Below are positions 1 through 5,326 of a stretch of 5,326 nucleotides of DNA, in pieces. The position numbers and the translations under genes were made by a program. This DNA comes from Deltaproteobacteria bacterium (GTDB lineage: Bacteria; Desulfobacterota; Dissulfuribacteria; Dissulfuribacterales; QOAL01). Numbering within the stretch: the first letter of the stretch is position 1; every line of letters starts with the position of its first letter. The DNA is taken from assembly GCA_015486425.1 (NCBI GenBank), contig WFRQ01000437.1, positions 1 to 5,326 on the forward strand, written 5' to 3'. The notes under the pieces are model-generated. The model did no database searches and was not told the DNA's origin. It saw nothing but the letters and a program-made list of their open reading frames with translations.

Positions 1-8
1 GTTTTGCT

Positions 9-57
9 CGTTCCCAAACTCCAGTTTGGGAACGCATACCCGGAAGCTCCAGCTTCC
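9..57 (+). repeat. 49-bp two-hairpin REP-like unit, left copy
   Basis: There are two successive hairpins. The first has perfect 12-bp arms, CGTTCCCAAACT (9-20) and AGTTTGGGAACG (23-34), around CC. Seven bases later the second has perfect 7-bp arms, GGAAGCT (42-48) and AGCTTCC (51-57), again around CC. The shared CT-CC-AG centre suggests the hairpins form one repeat type. A diverged copy of the same length lies in opposite orientation at 284-332. Small palindromes of this sort are typical of REP-like intergenic repeats; whether a RAYT-type transposase moves this one cannot be judged here. Confidence 0.75.
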
Positions 58-93
58 AGACAAGGCCAGGTAATGCCGCACAGCCGGTATTAA

Positions 94-273
94 GGGACTG
101 TCCAAAAATAACTTGCCGATTTCGCATCTCATCTTCAGGCCATCCTGAGCTGACCTTCAATCACAAAATCCTGAGGCGTAGCCCGGCTACGCCTGCGGTT
201 TTGCAGGGTCATTTCAACTCAGCCTGACCCAAATCTGAGCGCGCCATCATCCAACTTATTTTTGGACAGCCCC
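94..273. mobile_element. 180-bp palindromic MITE-like element with terminal inverted repeats
   Basis: The ends are inverted copies: the left reads GGGACTGTCCAAAAATAA, and the right, read inwards on the minus strand, GGGGCTGTCCAAAAATAA. Over 91-115 versus 252-276 they match at 22 of 25 positions. TAA lies directly outside both ends (91-93 and 274-276), consistent with a 3-bp target duplication. A 10-bp perfect inverted repeat, AGGCGTAGCC / GGCTACGCCT (174-183 and 185-194), lies exactly at the centre. The arms in between are partly complementary, so the whole element can fold into one long imperfect hairpin. It encodes no transposase. This is the form of a non-autonomous miniature element mobilised in trans by an insertion sequence with the same ends; the parent family is not identifiable here. 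Confidence 0.8.
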
Positions 274-283
274 TAAAAGGAAT

Positions 284-332
284 GAAGCAGGAGCTTCTGT
301 CAATTGGGTACCCAAACAGGAGTTTGGGCACC
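284..332 (-). repeat. 49-bp two-hairpin REP-like unit, inverted right copy
   Basis: Read on the minus strand, this has the same order as the copy at 9-57. The first hairpin is GGTGCCCAAAC-TCCT-GTTTGGGTACC (332-307; one G-T wobble). Nine bases later comes GAAGC-TCCT-GCTTC (297-284). The core CCCAAACTCCTGTTTGGG differs from the left copy at one of 18 positions. Both units span 49 bp. Outside the hairpin arms the linkers have diverged, so this is an old or imperfect copy. Confidence 0.7.
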
Positions 333-383
333 AGCACGAAACTTGTCACCACTTATTGAGAAATTAACATTTTTTCTTGACAC

Positions 384-492
384 GTATCTGCTCAGGGGGT
401 GCTGCAGATGCAAGGCGGAGGGGGCGAAGGCGTACTTCCCGTACTTCGAGCCCCGGACAACGCAGCAGATGCAGTACTCCCTGAGCAGATAC
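384..492. repeat. 109-bp palindromic repeat element
   Basis: The outer arms 384-406 and 470-492 pair over 23 consecutive positions: 21 Watson-Crick pairs plus two G-T wobbles at 398/478 and 401/475. The centre of symmetry (438) coincides with an inner inverted repeat, GTAC-ttccc-GTAC (432-444), flanked by GGGG(421-424) and CCCC(451-454). A 9-bp direct repeat, GCAGATGCA, occurs in both halves (404-412 and 465-473). The wobbles are G-T on the plus strand and C-A mismatches on the minus strand, so a plus-strand transcript would fold better. A 65-codon open frame crosses it (304-501), but its composition is that of the repeat and I do not call it a gene. The element resembles dispersed palindromic intergenic repeats, but a family name cannot be given from sequence alone. 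Confidence 0.78.
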
Positions 493-499
493 CTGCCAT

Positions 500-526
500 A
501 AAAAAAGGGGAACCAGTGGTTCCCCC
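500..526 (-). terminator. Rho-independent terminator of lpxC
   Basis: Read on the minus strand, a 9-bp perfect inverted repeat (GGGGAACCA paired with TGGTTCCCC, arms 517-525 and 507-515, one base between them) is followed directly by seven T residues (500-506). The geometry is that of a classical intrinsic terminator. It starts about 40 bp after the lpxC stop codon, so it most likely ends the lpxC transcript and makes lpxC the last gene of its unit. Confidence 0.87.
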
Positions 527-566
527 GTGTTAAAGCGTAATTTATTCGCCTGTGGATTTCAGATGA

Positions 567-1505
567 TCAGTAATTCACCACCTTATCCCTTGTGAATACT
601 GAAGAACCATGACCTGTGCCGTGCCGCTCCTCCACCTCTACCATCTTCCATACCTCCGGTTTTTTGAGAAGCAGGGAAGCCAGACTGTGATGCATTGCAT
701 GGCCTGATTTAACAGCGGTAACCCTGCCAAGCAGCGGCATGCCGAGAAGTGCAAGATCACCTATGAGATCAAGTATCTTGTGGCGCACAAACTCATCTGA
801 AAAACGCAGCCCTTCACTGTTAAGAACAGAGTCTTCATCAATTACAACAGCATTATCCAGTGACCCACCCAGGGCAAGGCCCCGGCTGCGCATGAATTCC
901 ACCTCATGCAGGAAGCCGAATGTGCGTGCAATACCTACCTTCTGCACAAAACTCTTCCTGTTGACCTCGAGCTCGTAGTGCTGCCTGGATATTACCCTGT
1001 GCGCAAAATCTATATCAAAACTCACGCTGAATGAAGAAGCAGGTTCTATGGATATGCTCTTTCCCTCATGGGCGATTGATACAGGCTCCAATATCTTCAT
1101 GTATTTTCTGGACTTCCTGAGGTGTGTCAATCCGGCCTCCATGAGAAGAGCCATGAAAGGGGCAGCGCTTCCATCCATTGCCGGAACTTCAGGACCGTCT
1201 ATTTCAACTATGGCATTGTCAATTCCAAGTCCGGAAAAGGCAGCCATGAGATGCTCTATAGTACCGATTGTGGCATGAGATGCACCAATTGTTGTGGCAA
1301 ACGAGGTATCCACCACAAAAGCTACCTTTGCAGGAATGATCATTGTCGGATCAACATCCCTGCGGACAAAGCAGATACCCATGCCTGCCCGTGCAGGCTT
1401 TATCTTTATAGATACCTTTTCACCACTGTGAAGACCTATGCCCGCTGCCTTCACCGGCCTATTTATGGTTGTCTGCTGTTTTTTCACTGTCATATTCCAG
1501 TTCAT
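567..1505 (-). CDS. lpxC: LpxC, UDP-3-O-acyl-N-acetylglucosamine deacetylase
   Basis: LpxC is the zinc-dependent deacetylase of the first committed step of lipid A synthesis. It removes the N-acetyl group of UDP-3-O-acyl-GlcNAc in the cytoplasm. The family motifs are visible, numbered from the ATG at 1505: AAGIGLHSGEKV near the N-terminus; TIEHLMAA with catalytic Glu84 and zinc ligand His85; MDGSAAPF; RTFGF; GLALGGSLDNAVV; EFVRHKILDLIGD with zinc ligands His242 and Asp246; and KSGHA with His269. The product is about 312 residues, the usual family size, and looks intact. The frame stays open upstream to a TTG at 1634, but those 43 extra residues match nothing in LpxC. I chose ATG 1505 because an AGG lies 4 nt upstream; ATG 1493 (308 residues) is an alternative that lacks a well-spaced ribosome site. 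An intrinsic terminator follows the stop codon. Function is near certain; the exact start is less so. Confidence 0.97.
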   Translation of the reverse strand: MNWNMTVKKQQTTINRPVKAAGIGLHSGEKVSIKIKPARAGMGICFVRRDVDPTMIIPAKVAFVVDTSFATTIGASHATIGTIEHLMAAFSGLGIDNAIVEIDGPEVPAMDGSAAPFMALLMEAGLTHLRKSRKYMKILEPVSIAHEGKSISIEPASSFSVSFDIDFAHRVISRQHYELEVNRKSFVQKVGIARTFGFLHEVEFMRSRGLALGGSLDNAVVIDEDSVLNSEGLRFSDEFVRHKILDLIGDLALLGMPLLGRVTAVKSGHAMHHSLASLLLKKPEVWKMVEVEERHGTGHGSSVFTRDKVVNY

Positions 1506-1671
1506 TATACCTGATACCTGCTCCCCAACGGGCACCTGGTACGGATATGCGCCTGAGGTGCCGGGCGCTGGCTTTTCACAATTTACCTCATTACTACAAA
1601 TACCAGGCCATGAGGCATAAAATGTACATTTCAAAGCTCACTGACCTGTCATCCTTAAACAAGGAAGAAAG

Positions 1672-1727
1672 TAAGGGAATGATCCCGGCCCTCCCAACCG
1701 TTATAAACTGCCAGGATCATCCCTTAA
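1672..1727 (-). other. Long-loop hairpin in the presumed lpxC leader
   Basis: On the minus strand, TAAGGGATGATCC (1726-1714) can pair with GGATCATTCCCTTA (1685-1672) over 13 bp, with a single bulged T. The 28-base loop contains TTTATAACGG. No T-run follows, so it is not a terminator. It would lie in the 5' untranslated RNA if transcription starts near 1748. It may be a leader structure or a decayed repeat; the role is unknown. Confidence 0.45.
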
Positions 1728-1738
1728 GTTGACCTTTA

Positions 1739-1755
1739 TTAAGTCGATAACTTAA
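1739..1755. promoter_or_regulatory. Possible operator: TTAAGT inverted repeat at predicted lpxC transcript start
   Basis: TTAAGT (1739-1744) and ACTTAA (1750-1755) form a 6-bp inverted repeat with a 5-base spacer. A further TTAAGT at 1724-1729 repeats the left half-site 15 bp away. The set overlaps the start point expected for the sigma-54-like promoter at 1757-1774. This arrangement suits a dimeric regulator, but the region is AT-rich and such short repeats can arise by chance. Confidence 0.25.
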
Positions 1756-1756
1756 C

Positions 1757-1774
1757 ATGCAATAAAAATGCCAA
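1757..1774 (-). promoter_or_regulatory. Sigma-54-like -24/-12 promoter candidate upstream of lpxC
   Basis: The minus strand reads TTGGCATTTTTATTGCAT. It carries the invariant GG (-24) and GC (-12) dinucleotides with exactly 10 bases between them, as in the sigma-54 consensus TGGCAC-N5-TTGCA. The bases TTGGCA and TTGCA match fully; the two bases after TTGGCA do not. Transcription would begin near 1748 and run into lpxC with a leader of roughly 240 nt. No enhancer site was identified, and the AT-rich setting raises the chance of a coincidental match. Confidence 0.38.
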
Positions 1775-2021
1775 CCTACATAAAATATTTTTCCTACGTA
1801 AAATCAAGATATTATCTCATGACAAAGCTACCATTCAGGCAGGTGTGACATCTTTGTCCAAGATGGAAAACAAAAATTTGAGACAAAAAAGTCACGCAAC
1901 GTCAGAATAAAAAACAACAGGAGGAATCAGAAGGAAATCCGGAAATCATTTTCGCACAGCCTCATAGGAGACAGTATTTTCGGATAAAAGTGAGGATCCC
2001 ACATTCAGGGATAAATTGCGA
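1775..2021. other. Intergenic stretch without recognisable gene
   Basis: This AT-rich segment lies between the lpxC promoter candidate and the 184-bp insertion. I find no credible coding frame, tRNA or riboswitch. The only structure noted is a 7-bp inverted repeat, GACAAAG (1821-1827) / CTTTGTC (1852-1858), with a 24-base spacer. An AGGAGG at 1920-1925 on the plus strand has no start codon at a usable distance. Confidence 0.6.
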
Positions 2022-2030
2022 CACTGCCAG
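2022..2030. repeat. Left 9-bp target-site duplication of the 184-bp element
   Basis: CACTGCCAG immediately precedes the first base of the left inverted end and is identical to 2215-2223. Removing the element and one copy restores an uninterrupted intergenic sequence. Confidence 0.85.
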
Positions 2031-2214
2031 GGGAGCATTCCCCGTTTGTCTCGCCTTTTCTATTATTGTGGAGGCTGCGTGGCTTTTTGAGGCTTGTTCT
2101 GCGAGAAAATCTGCAAATAACGTTGGCGAGACCTCATAACAGTTTCAAAACCAGCCTGAAAAAGTTACATAGCCGCAGCACGTTATGATATTGAGACAAA
2201 CGGGGAATGCTCCC
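2031..2214. mobile_element. 184-bp MITE-like insertion with 22-bp TIRs and 9-bp target duplication
   Basis: The two ends (2031-2052 and 2193-2214) are perfect 22-bp inverted repeats beginning GGGAGCATTCCCCG and ending TTTGTCTC. The 9-bp word CACTGCCAG stands directly outside both (2022-2030 and 2215-2223), a clean target-site duplication. Inside, GGCTGCGTGGCTTTTT-type sequence in the left half reappears inverted in the right half (about 22 of 29 positions match), so the element is a long imperfect palindrome. It has no transposase or other credible coding frame. Perfect ends and duplication point to fairly recent transposition in trans. A 9-bp duplication fits several DDE families (IS4-, IS5/IS903- and Tn3-unrelated types), so the parent is not assigned. 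Confidence 0.88.
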
Positions 2215-2223
2215 CACTGCCAG
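2215..2223. repeat. Right 9-bp target-site duplication of the 184-bp element
   Basis: CACTGCCAG immediately follows the last base of the right inverted end and is identical to 2022-2030. Confidence 0.85.
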
Positions 2224-2290
2224 TTAATCAGCAGATTGTAATTGAGCGATTGGCAGATTTGCAGCATATCCGCGAAAAAGGGGCTTTCCA

Positions 2291-3202
2291 CTATAGCAGG
2301 CTATGTGGGTATTCCCATGGCAAAAGCTCCCGCACGGCATTTGCAACCCCATCTACCACAAGAGCTGCCTTTTCATAATCAAGGGTGCCAGGGGTATCAC
2401 TCATGCGGTGATAATTGGGATTTCTGTAAAAGGCTGTATCAGTGACCATCATGGCGGGGAAACGGTGCCTGTTAAATGACCAGTGGTCAGAGAGGTCTAT
2501 GCCAATTACTATTGCAGGGGCATTGAGCGTGACTGCCTGTATGGATGTGCCCATGCAAAAGGCATCCTTTACCCTGTGAGTAAAATCGCGTGACCTGTTA
2601 TTTCCAACCAGGGCAATGAAGTTGCCAGTGGTTGGAAACATCCTCTTCATAAAGGGGAACGGAAACCGCTGGCTGCCAGGCTTTTCAGAAAAATATCCTA
2701 TCATTTCAAGGCAGATCATGCCTGTAACAGCCTGACCTGTCCGCTTGAGGTGTGAGGCGTAGTGATAGCTCCCCATGTTCCTGGTCCGAAACGCAGGAGG
2801 CTCTTCAAGACAGAATGATACCAGCCGAAGCCCTCTGGGAGGGGCGCTGGAAAAAAGCTCAGACAGCTCCATCAACCCTGCCACGGCGCTGGAATTGTCA
2901 TCTGCCCCCGGGGTCGATGCCACAGTATCGTAGTGAGCCCCCACTACCAGCACAGGCCATGACACCTTTTCCAGAGGCTCCTCGCCTGCAGGAGATGCCA
3001 CCACATTAAAATACTCTTCCTTCCGGTAGATAAATTTCTGAAGAGCTGTACTGAACCCCAGGCCAGACATGTGTTCACGGAGAATACCTGCGATTTTCCT
3101 GAGCTTGTCAGGAGTGCTGAACGGCCTGGGACCGAACTGCCCTGCCAAAAGTTCGACCCATTTCCTGAGTCTGCCAGGATCTGCCCGTAAAGGTCTGTTC
3201 AT
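2291..3202 (-). CDS. M28-family zinc metallopeptidase (aminopeptidase-like)
   Basis: This 303-residue protein has the co-catalytic two-zinc peptidase fold of family M28. The expected residues are visible in order: His90 in VVGAHYDTV; the metal-bridging Asp102 in GADDNSSAVAG; the catalytic and ligand pair Glu133-Glu134 in FCLEEPPAF; Glu166 in CLEMIGYF, where many members have Asp; and His265 in NPNYHRMSDTP. A conserved DLSDHWSFN segment lies before the last ligand (237-244). By analogy it would release N-terminal residues from peptides or proteins, but the substrate cannot be inferred; glutaminyl cyclases share this fold. No signal peptide or membrane segment is seen, so a cytoplasmic location is likely. 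The ATG at 3202 has only a weak, distant AGGA upstream. It lies 42 bp after tamB in the same direction, probably in one transcript. No convincing terminator was found after it. Confidence 0.93.
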   Translation of the reverse strand: MNRPLRADPGRLRKWVELLAGQFGPRPFSTPDKLRKIAGILREHMSGLGFSTALQKFIYRKEEYFNVVASPAGEEPLEKVSWPVLVVGAHYDTVASTPGADDNSSAVAGLMELSELFSSAPPRGLRLVSFCLEEPPAFRTRNMGSYHYASHLKRTGQAVTGMICLEMIGYFSEKPGSQRFPFPFMKRMFPTTGNFIALVGNNRSRDFTHRVKDAFCMGTSIQAVTLNAPAIVIGIDLSDHWSFNRHRFPAMMVTDTAFYRNPNYHRMSDTPGTLDYEKAALVVDGVANAVRELLPWEYPHSLL

Positions 3203-3244
3203 ATATTTTCGCTGTCCTGCTGACGAACTTCCCTGCCTGAGGTC

Positions 3245-5326
3245 CTACTTAAAGGTAATGGTATAGAGCAGGCTTGCGCCGCTTCTTGAAGCCCCGCTCT
3301 TCATTTCAAACTCAAGCCCCTTCCACAGATGATACCGGCCCACAAACTGTGTACCGTCATCGTCTGTTCCTGCCTCAACACCCACAGTGAGGTCTTCAGT
3401 GACATCCTTTCCTGCAAAGACCCTGGTCTCGGAAGAATTTTCGCCAGCCCCCTTTACATCCAAGTGATCCAGGCCAGTATAACCCTTGAGCTGCTGGGCC
3501 ATCATGTCAGCGCCTGCAATGGCAGCAGTATTTGCCGCAGCCTCACTGAAACCAGGATCATGCTTTGACTTGCCTGTTATAAGCATGGTAATGGCATCCT
3601 GCGACGATACAGAAGGATCAGTGGAATAACCCCTGATATCAAGATCAGTCACATAACCTGTAACCCTGACACCCACCTTGGTATCCGCCACATCTCGAAC
3701 TGCGAGAAAATTCACTCCAGGGTTATCAATGCGCCCGCCGGCATAGGAAATAATCCCCTTTTCTATGGAAAGATCATGTCCATAGAACCTGAAGGTCCCG
3801 TCTTTTATCCTGAGCTCACCGTGTGCGGCAGGCTCTTTGCCTGGAAGCATCTCAACAGTCATCTTTCCGGTAATATGGCAGTCAAGACCGAACCCCTTGA
3901 AATGCACCTTGTCAAGCAGCGCAAGGGTAACATCCGCATCCACAGGAAGGCCCTGCTTCTCTCCTTCAGGATTCTCATTACTCACGATTACAACATCACT
4001 GGATGGCTTTTCCACTCCTGCAGGTATCTCACGCGGCGTAATCTCTGCCTCAGGCACTGTAACCTCGCCCCTTACCTTGACGCCGCTCTCACCTGAATAA
4101 TCAACATTTAAATCAGGAGAGATACGGATCATTGCATCAGGTATATTCACCACCATAAAATTACTGCCTGTAAGCTCCACGTGTGCCGGCCAGCCGCTGG
4201 CAGCATCAAGGGCCACACTGCCCTTCACATTCAGAGCATCCTCGCCGGATTTCACATGACCTGATATTCTGAGGCCGGACGCGCTGTCTGCAACGACATC
4301 AAAAAAGGTCTCATCAATATCCAGCCCCACCATGGGCACATCAGGCCCTGCCATTTTTAAAACTGCCTTTCCGTTTATACGCGGGTCGCCAACAAGGCCG
4401 CCCAGTTTCAAATCTGCTGTAAGGCTGCCCTCTGTATCCTGAACTTCAGGCACAAAAGCACTGATCATGCCAAGCGCTTTGACTTCAAGATTGACATTCC
4501 CGTGCAGGGGAGCATGCTTTGCATCCTTTTCAAGCTGGGCCCTCGGGATGTCAACACTGGCTTTTATACCATTATCCCCCATGTTCAGGTCAACATTGGC
4601 AGAAACCTGCTTTTCATCAAGAACAGCGTCAATCCTGCCGCCCTGGTATTCCAGACGCACCTGGCGGCTTTCATCAACACGGTAAGTCATAACGCCCGGT
4701 GATATGGAAATATTAATATCTGCCACAGGCACAGCGCCAAGGCCAGCCTTCATATCAGCATTTATTTCACCAGAAAGCTCGGTAACCGCAGGGGGCAGGA
4801 GCGTGGCAAACCTCTGAAAAGAAATGCCCCTGACCGCAGCTATGGCACTGCCGTCTCCCTTTTTCAGCCAGTGAGCCTGGGCACAAACCGATGCATCGCC
4901 ATCCTGGAGACAAAGCCGGGACATCTTTACGTCCTCTGGAGAGAGGTCAAGATTCACAGGCTGAGCGAGATTCCATTTCCCGAAATCCGCAGTATCAAAA
5001 CCGAGGACACTGAGAATTCCGCTCCACGCCTTTTTTGCCATATCATAGCGGCCGTGCTCTGCCTTCATACCGAACTTCACTGCCTCATGCACGGCAGATA
5101 CAGAAAAGGTGTGGTCGGAAAGTGTCCCGTTCAAATCTACAGATGCCTCTGAAATCTCCTGTCCGCCTGTGGACAGCCCTGAAGCACGGAGTTTCAATGA
5201 GGATATGGCTGTTTCATCAAGGGAAAGGGAAAAATCAGCATCAAGGCTGCTGCACGAAGAGCCTGCATAGGAAAAATCCATGACCTGGGCCGTGCCAGAA
5301 ACCGCTGGAAGGGAAGGTGTTCCTGA
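3245..5326 (-). CDS. tamB: TamB-family translocation/assembly module protein, C-terminal 693 residues (5' end outside window)
   Basis: TamB spans the periplasm from an inner-membrane anchor and works with the outer-membrane Omp85 protein TamA in outer-membrane assembly or lipid transport. The frame is open to the window edge, so the first ATG at 5281 is internal and the N-terminal anchor lies beyond it. The visible part is mostly repetitive beta-rich sequence of the AsmA/TamB type (for example SLTADLKLGGLVGDPRINGK). It ends in the conserved C-terminal TamB domain (DUF490). In that domain DGTFRFYGHDLSIEKGIISY followed by GGRIDNPGVNF (around visible residues 505-540) leads to GVRVTGYVTDLDIRGYS and SSQDAITMLITGKS. 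The protein closes with SGASLLYTITFK, the family's typical terminal strand. No frameshift is seen. The M28 peptidase gene follows 42 bp downstream; tamA would be expected upstream, outside the window. Confidence 0.92.
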   Translation of the reverse strand, partial: SGTPSLPAVSGTAQVMDFSYAGSSCSSLDADFSLSLDETAISSLKLRASGLSTGGQEISEASVDLNGTLSDHTFSVSAVHEAVKFGMKAEHGRYDMAKKAWSGILSVLGFDTADFGKWNLAQPVNLDLSPEDVKMSRLCLQDGDASVCAQAHWLKKGDGSAIAAVRGISFQRFATLLPPAVTELSGEINADMKAGLGAVPVADINISISPGVMTYRVDESRQVRLEYQGGRIDAVLDEKQVSANVDLNMGDNGIKASVDIPRAQLEKDAKHAPLHGNVNLEVKALGMISAFVPEVQDTEGSLTADLKLGGLVGDPRINGKAVLKMAGPDVPMVGLDIDETFFDVVADSASGLRISGHVKSGEDALNVKGSVALDAASGWPAHVELTGSNFMVVNIPDAMIRISPDLNVDYSGESGVKVRGEVTVPEAEITPREIPAGVEKPSSDVVIVSNENPEGEKQGLPVDADVTLALLDKVHFKGFGLDCHITGKMTVEMLPGKEPAAHGELRIKDGTFRFYGHDLSIEKGIISYAGGRIDNPGVNFLAVRDVADTKVGVRVTGYVTDLDIRGYSTDPSVSSQDAITMLITGKSKHDPGFSEAAANTAAIAGADMMAQQLKGYTGLDHLDVKGAGENSSETRVFAGKDVTEDLTVGVEAGTDDDGTQFVGRYHLWKGLEFEMKSGASRSGASLLYTITFK

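Noticed and set aside
9..332. CRISPR-like array from the short palindromic repeats
   Set aside because: Only two units exist, in opposite orientation, without regular spacers or cas genes.
377..382. Perfect TTGACA (-35) on the plus strand
   Set aside because: No -10 box follows at 16-18 bp; that position is GC-rich palindrome sequence, and no plus-strand gene lies downstream.
304..501. 65-codon plus-strand open frame
   Set aside because: It runs through the REP-like unit and the 109-bp palindrome, and its codons are explained by the repeat. It has no ribosome site or domain and overlaps the lpxC terminator T-run.
1503..1508. Perfect TATAAT on the minus strand at the lpxC start
   Set aside because: It overlaps the chosen start codon and has no -35 match at 16-18 bp, so it would imply a transcript starting inside the gene.
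1506..1634. N-terminal extension of LpxC starting at TTG 1634 (355 residues)
   Set aside because: The 43 extra residues have no counterpart in LpxC. The internal ATG at 1505 gives the normal family length and has a plausible AGG nearby.
1729..1758. Plus-strand sigma-70-like pair, TTGACC with TAACAT
   Set aside because: The -10 match is weak, the spacing is long and there is no plus-strand gene for it to drive.
1877..1894. TTGAGACAAA shared with the right end of the 184-bp element (near 2191)
   Set aside because: Only about 10 bases match in an A-rich context, with no further end-like sequence, so it is not evidence of a second copy.
2231..2257. Direct repeat GCAGATT (2231-2237 and 2251-2257) after the M28 gene
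   Set aside because: Too short and isolated to separate from chance; no terminator or attachment site structure accompanies it.

Overview
The window holds three protein genes, all on the minus strand. They run from a partial tamB at the right edge, through an M28-family metallopeptidase gene, to lpxC. The two intergenic stretches (about 1-566 and 1506-2290) are packed with palindromic repeats. LpxC (lipid A synthesis) and TamB (envelope translocation and assembly, or lipid transport) mark the source as a Gram-negative bacterium with an LPS-type outer membrane. Roughly even base composition, a possible sigma-54-type promoter and the style of the repeats suggest a Deltaproteobacteria/Desulfobacterota-like genome. 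That assignment is an impression, not a proven placement.

Layout, left to right. Positions 1-383 contain two 49-bp two-hairpin units in opposite orientation (9-57 and 284-332). Between them lies a 180-bp palindromic element (94-273) with near-perfect terminal inverted repeats and a 3-bp TAA flanking duplication. Positions 384-492 form a separate 109-bp palindrome with a 23-bp outer stem. It sits next to the intrinsic terminator (500-526) that ends lpxC transcription. lpxC occupies 567-1505. The region 1506-2290 holds the lpxC leader, a sigma-54-like promoter candidate (1757-1774) with TTAAGT repeats, and a 184-bp MITE-like insertion (2031-2214) with perfect 22-bp inverted ends and a perfect 9-bp target duplication. 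The M28 peptidase gene (2291-3202) follows 42 bp after tamB (3245-5326, its 5' end outside the window), so these two are probably co-transcribed. lpxC is separated from them by about 785 bp and probably has its own promoter.

No transposase, integrase, CRISPR array, toxin or defence gene is present, and no tRNA or rRNA gene was recognised. The protein genes look like ordinary, intact core envelope genes plus a peptidase. The unusual content is the concentration of non-autonomous palindromic repeats: four distinct types in about 1.1 kb of non-coding DNA. The 184-bp element is the most clearly demonstrated insertion.
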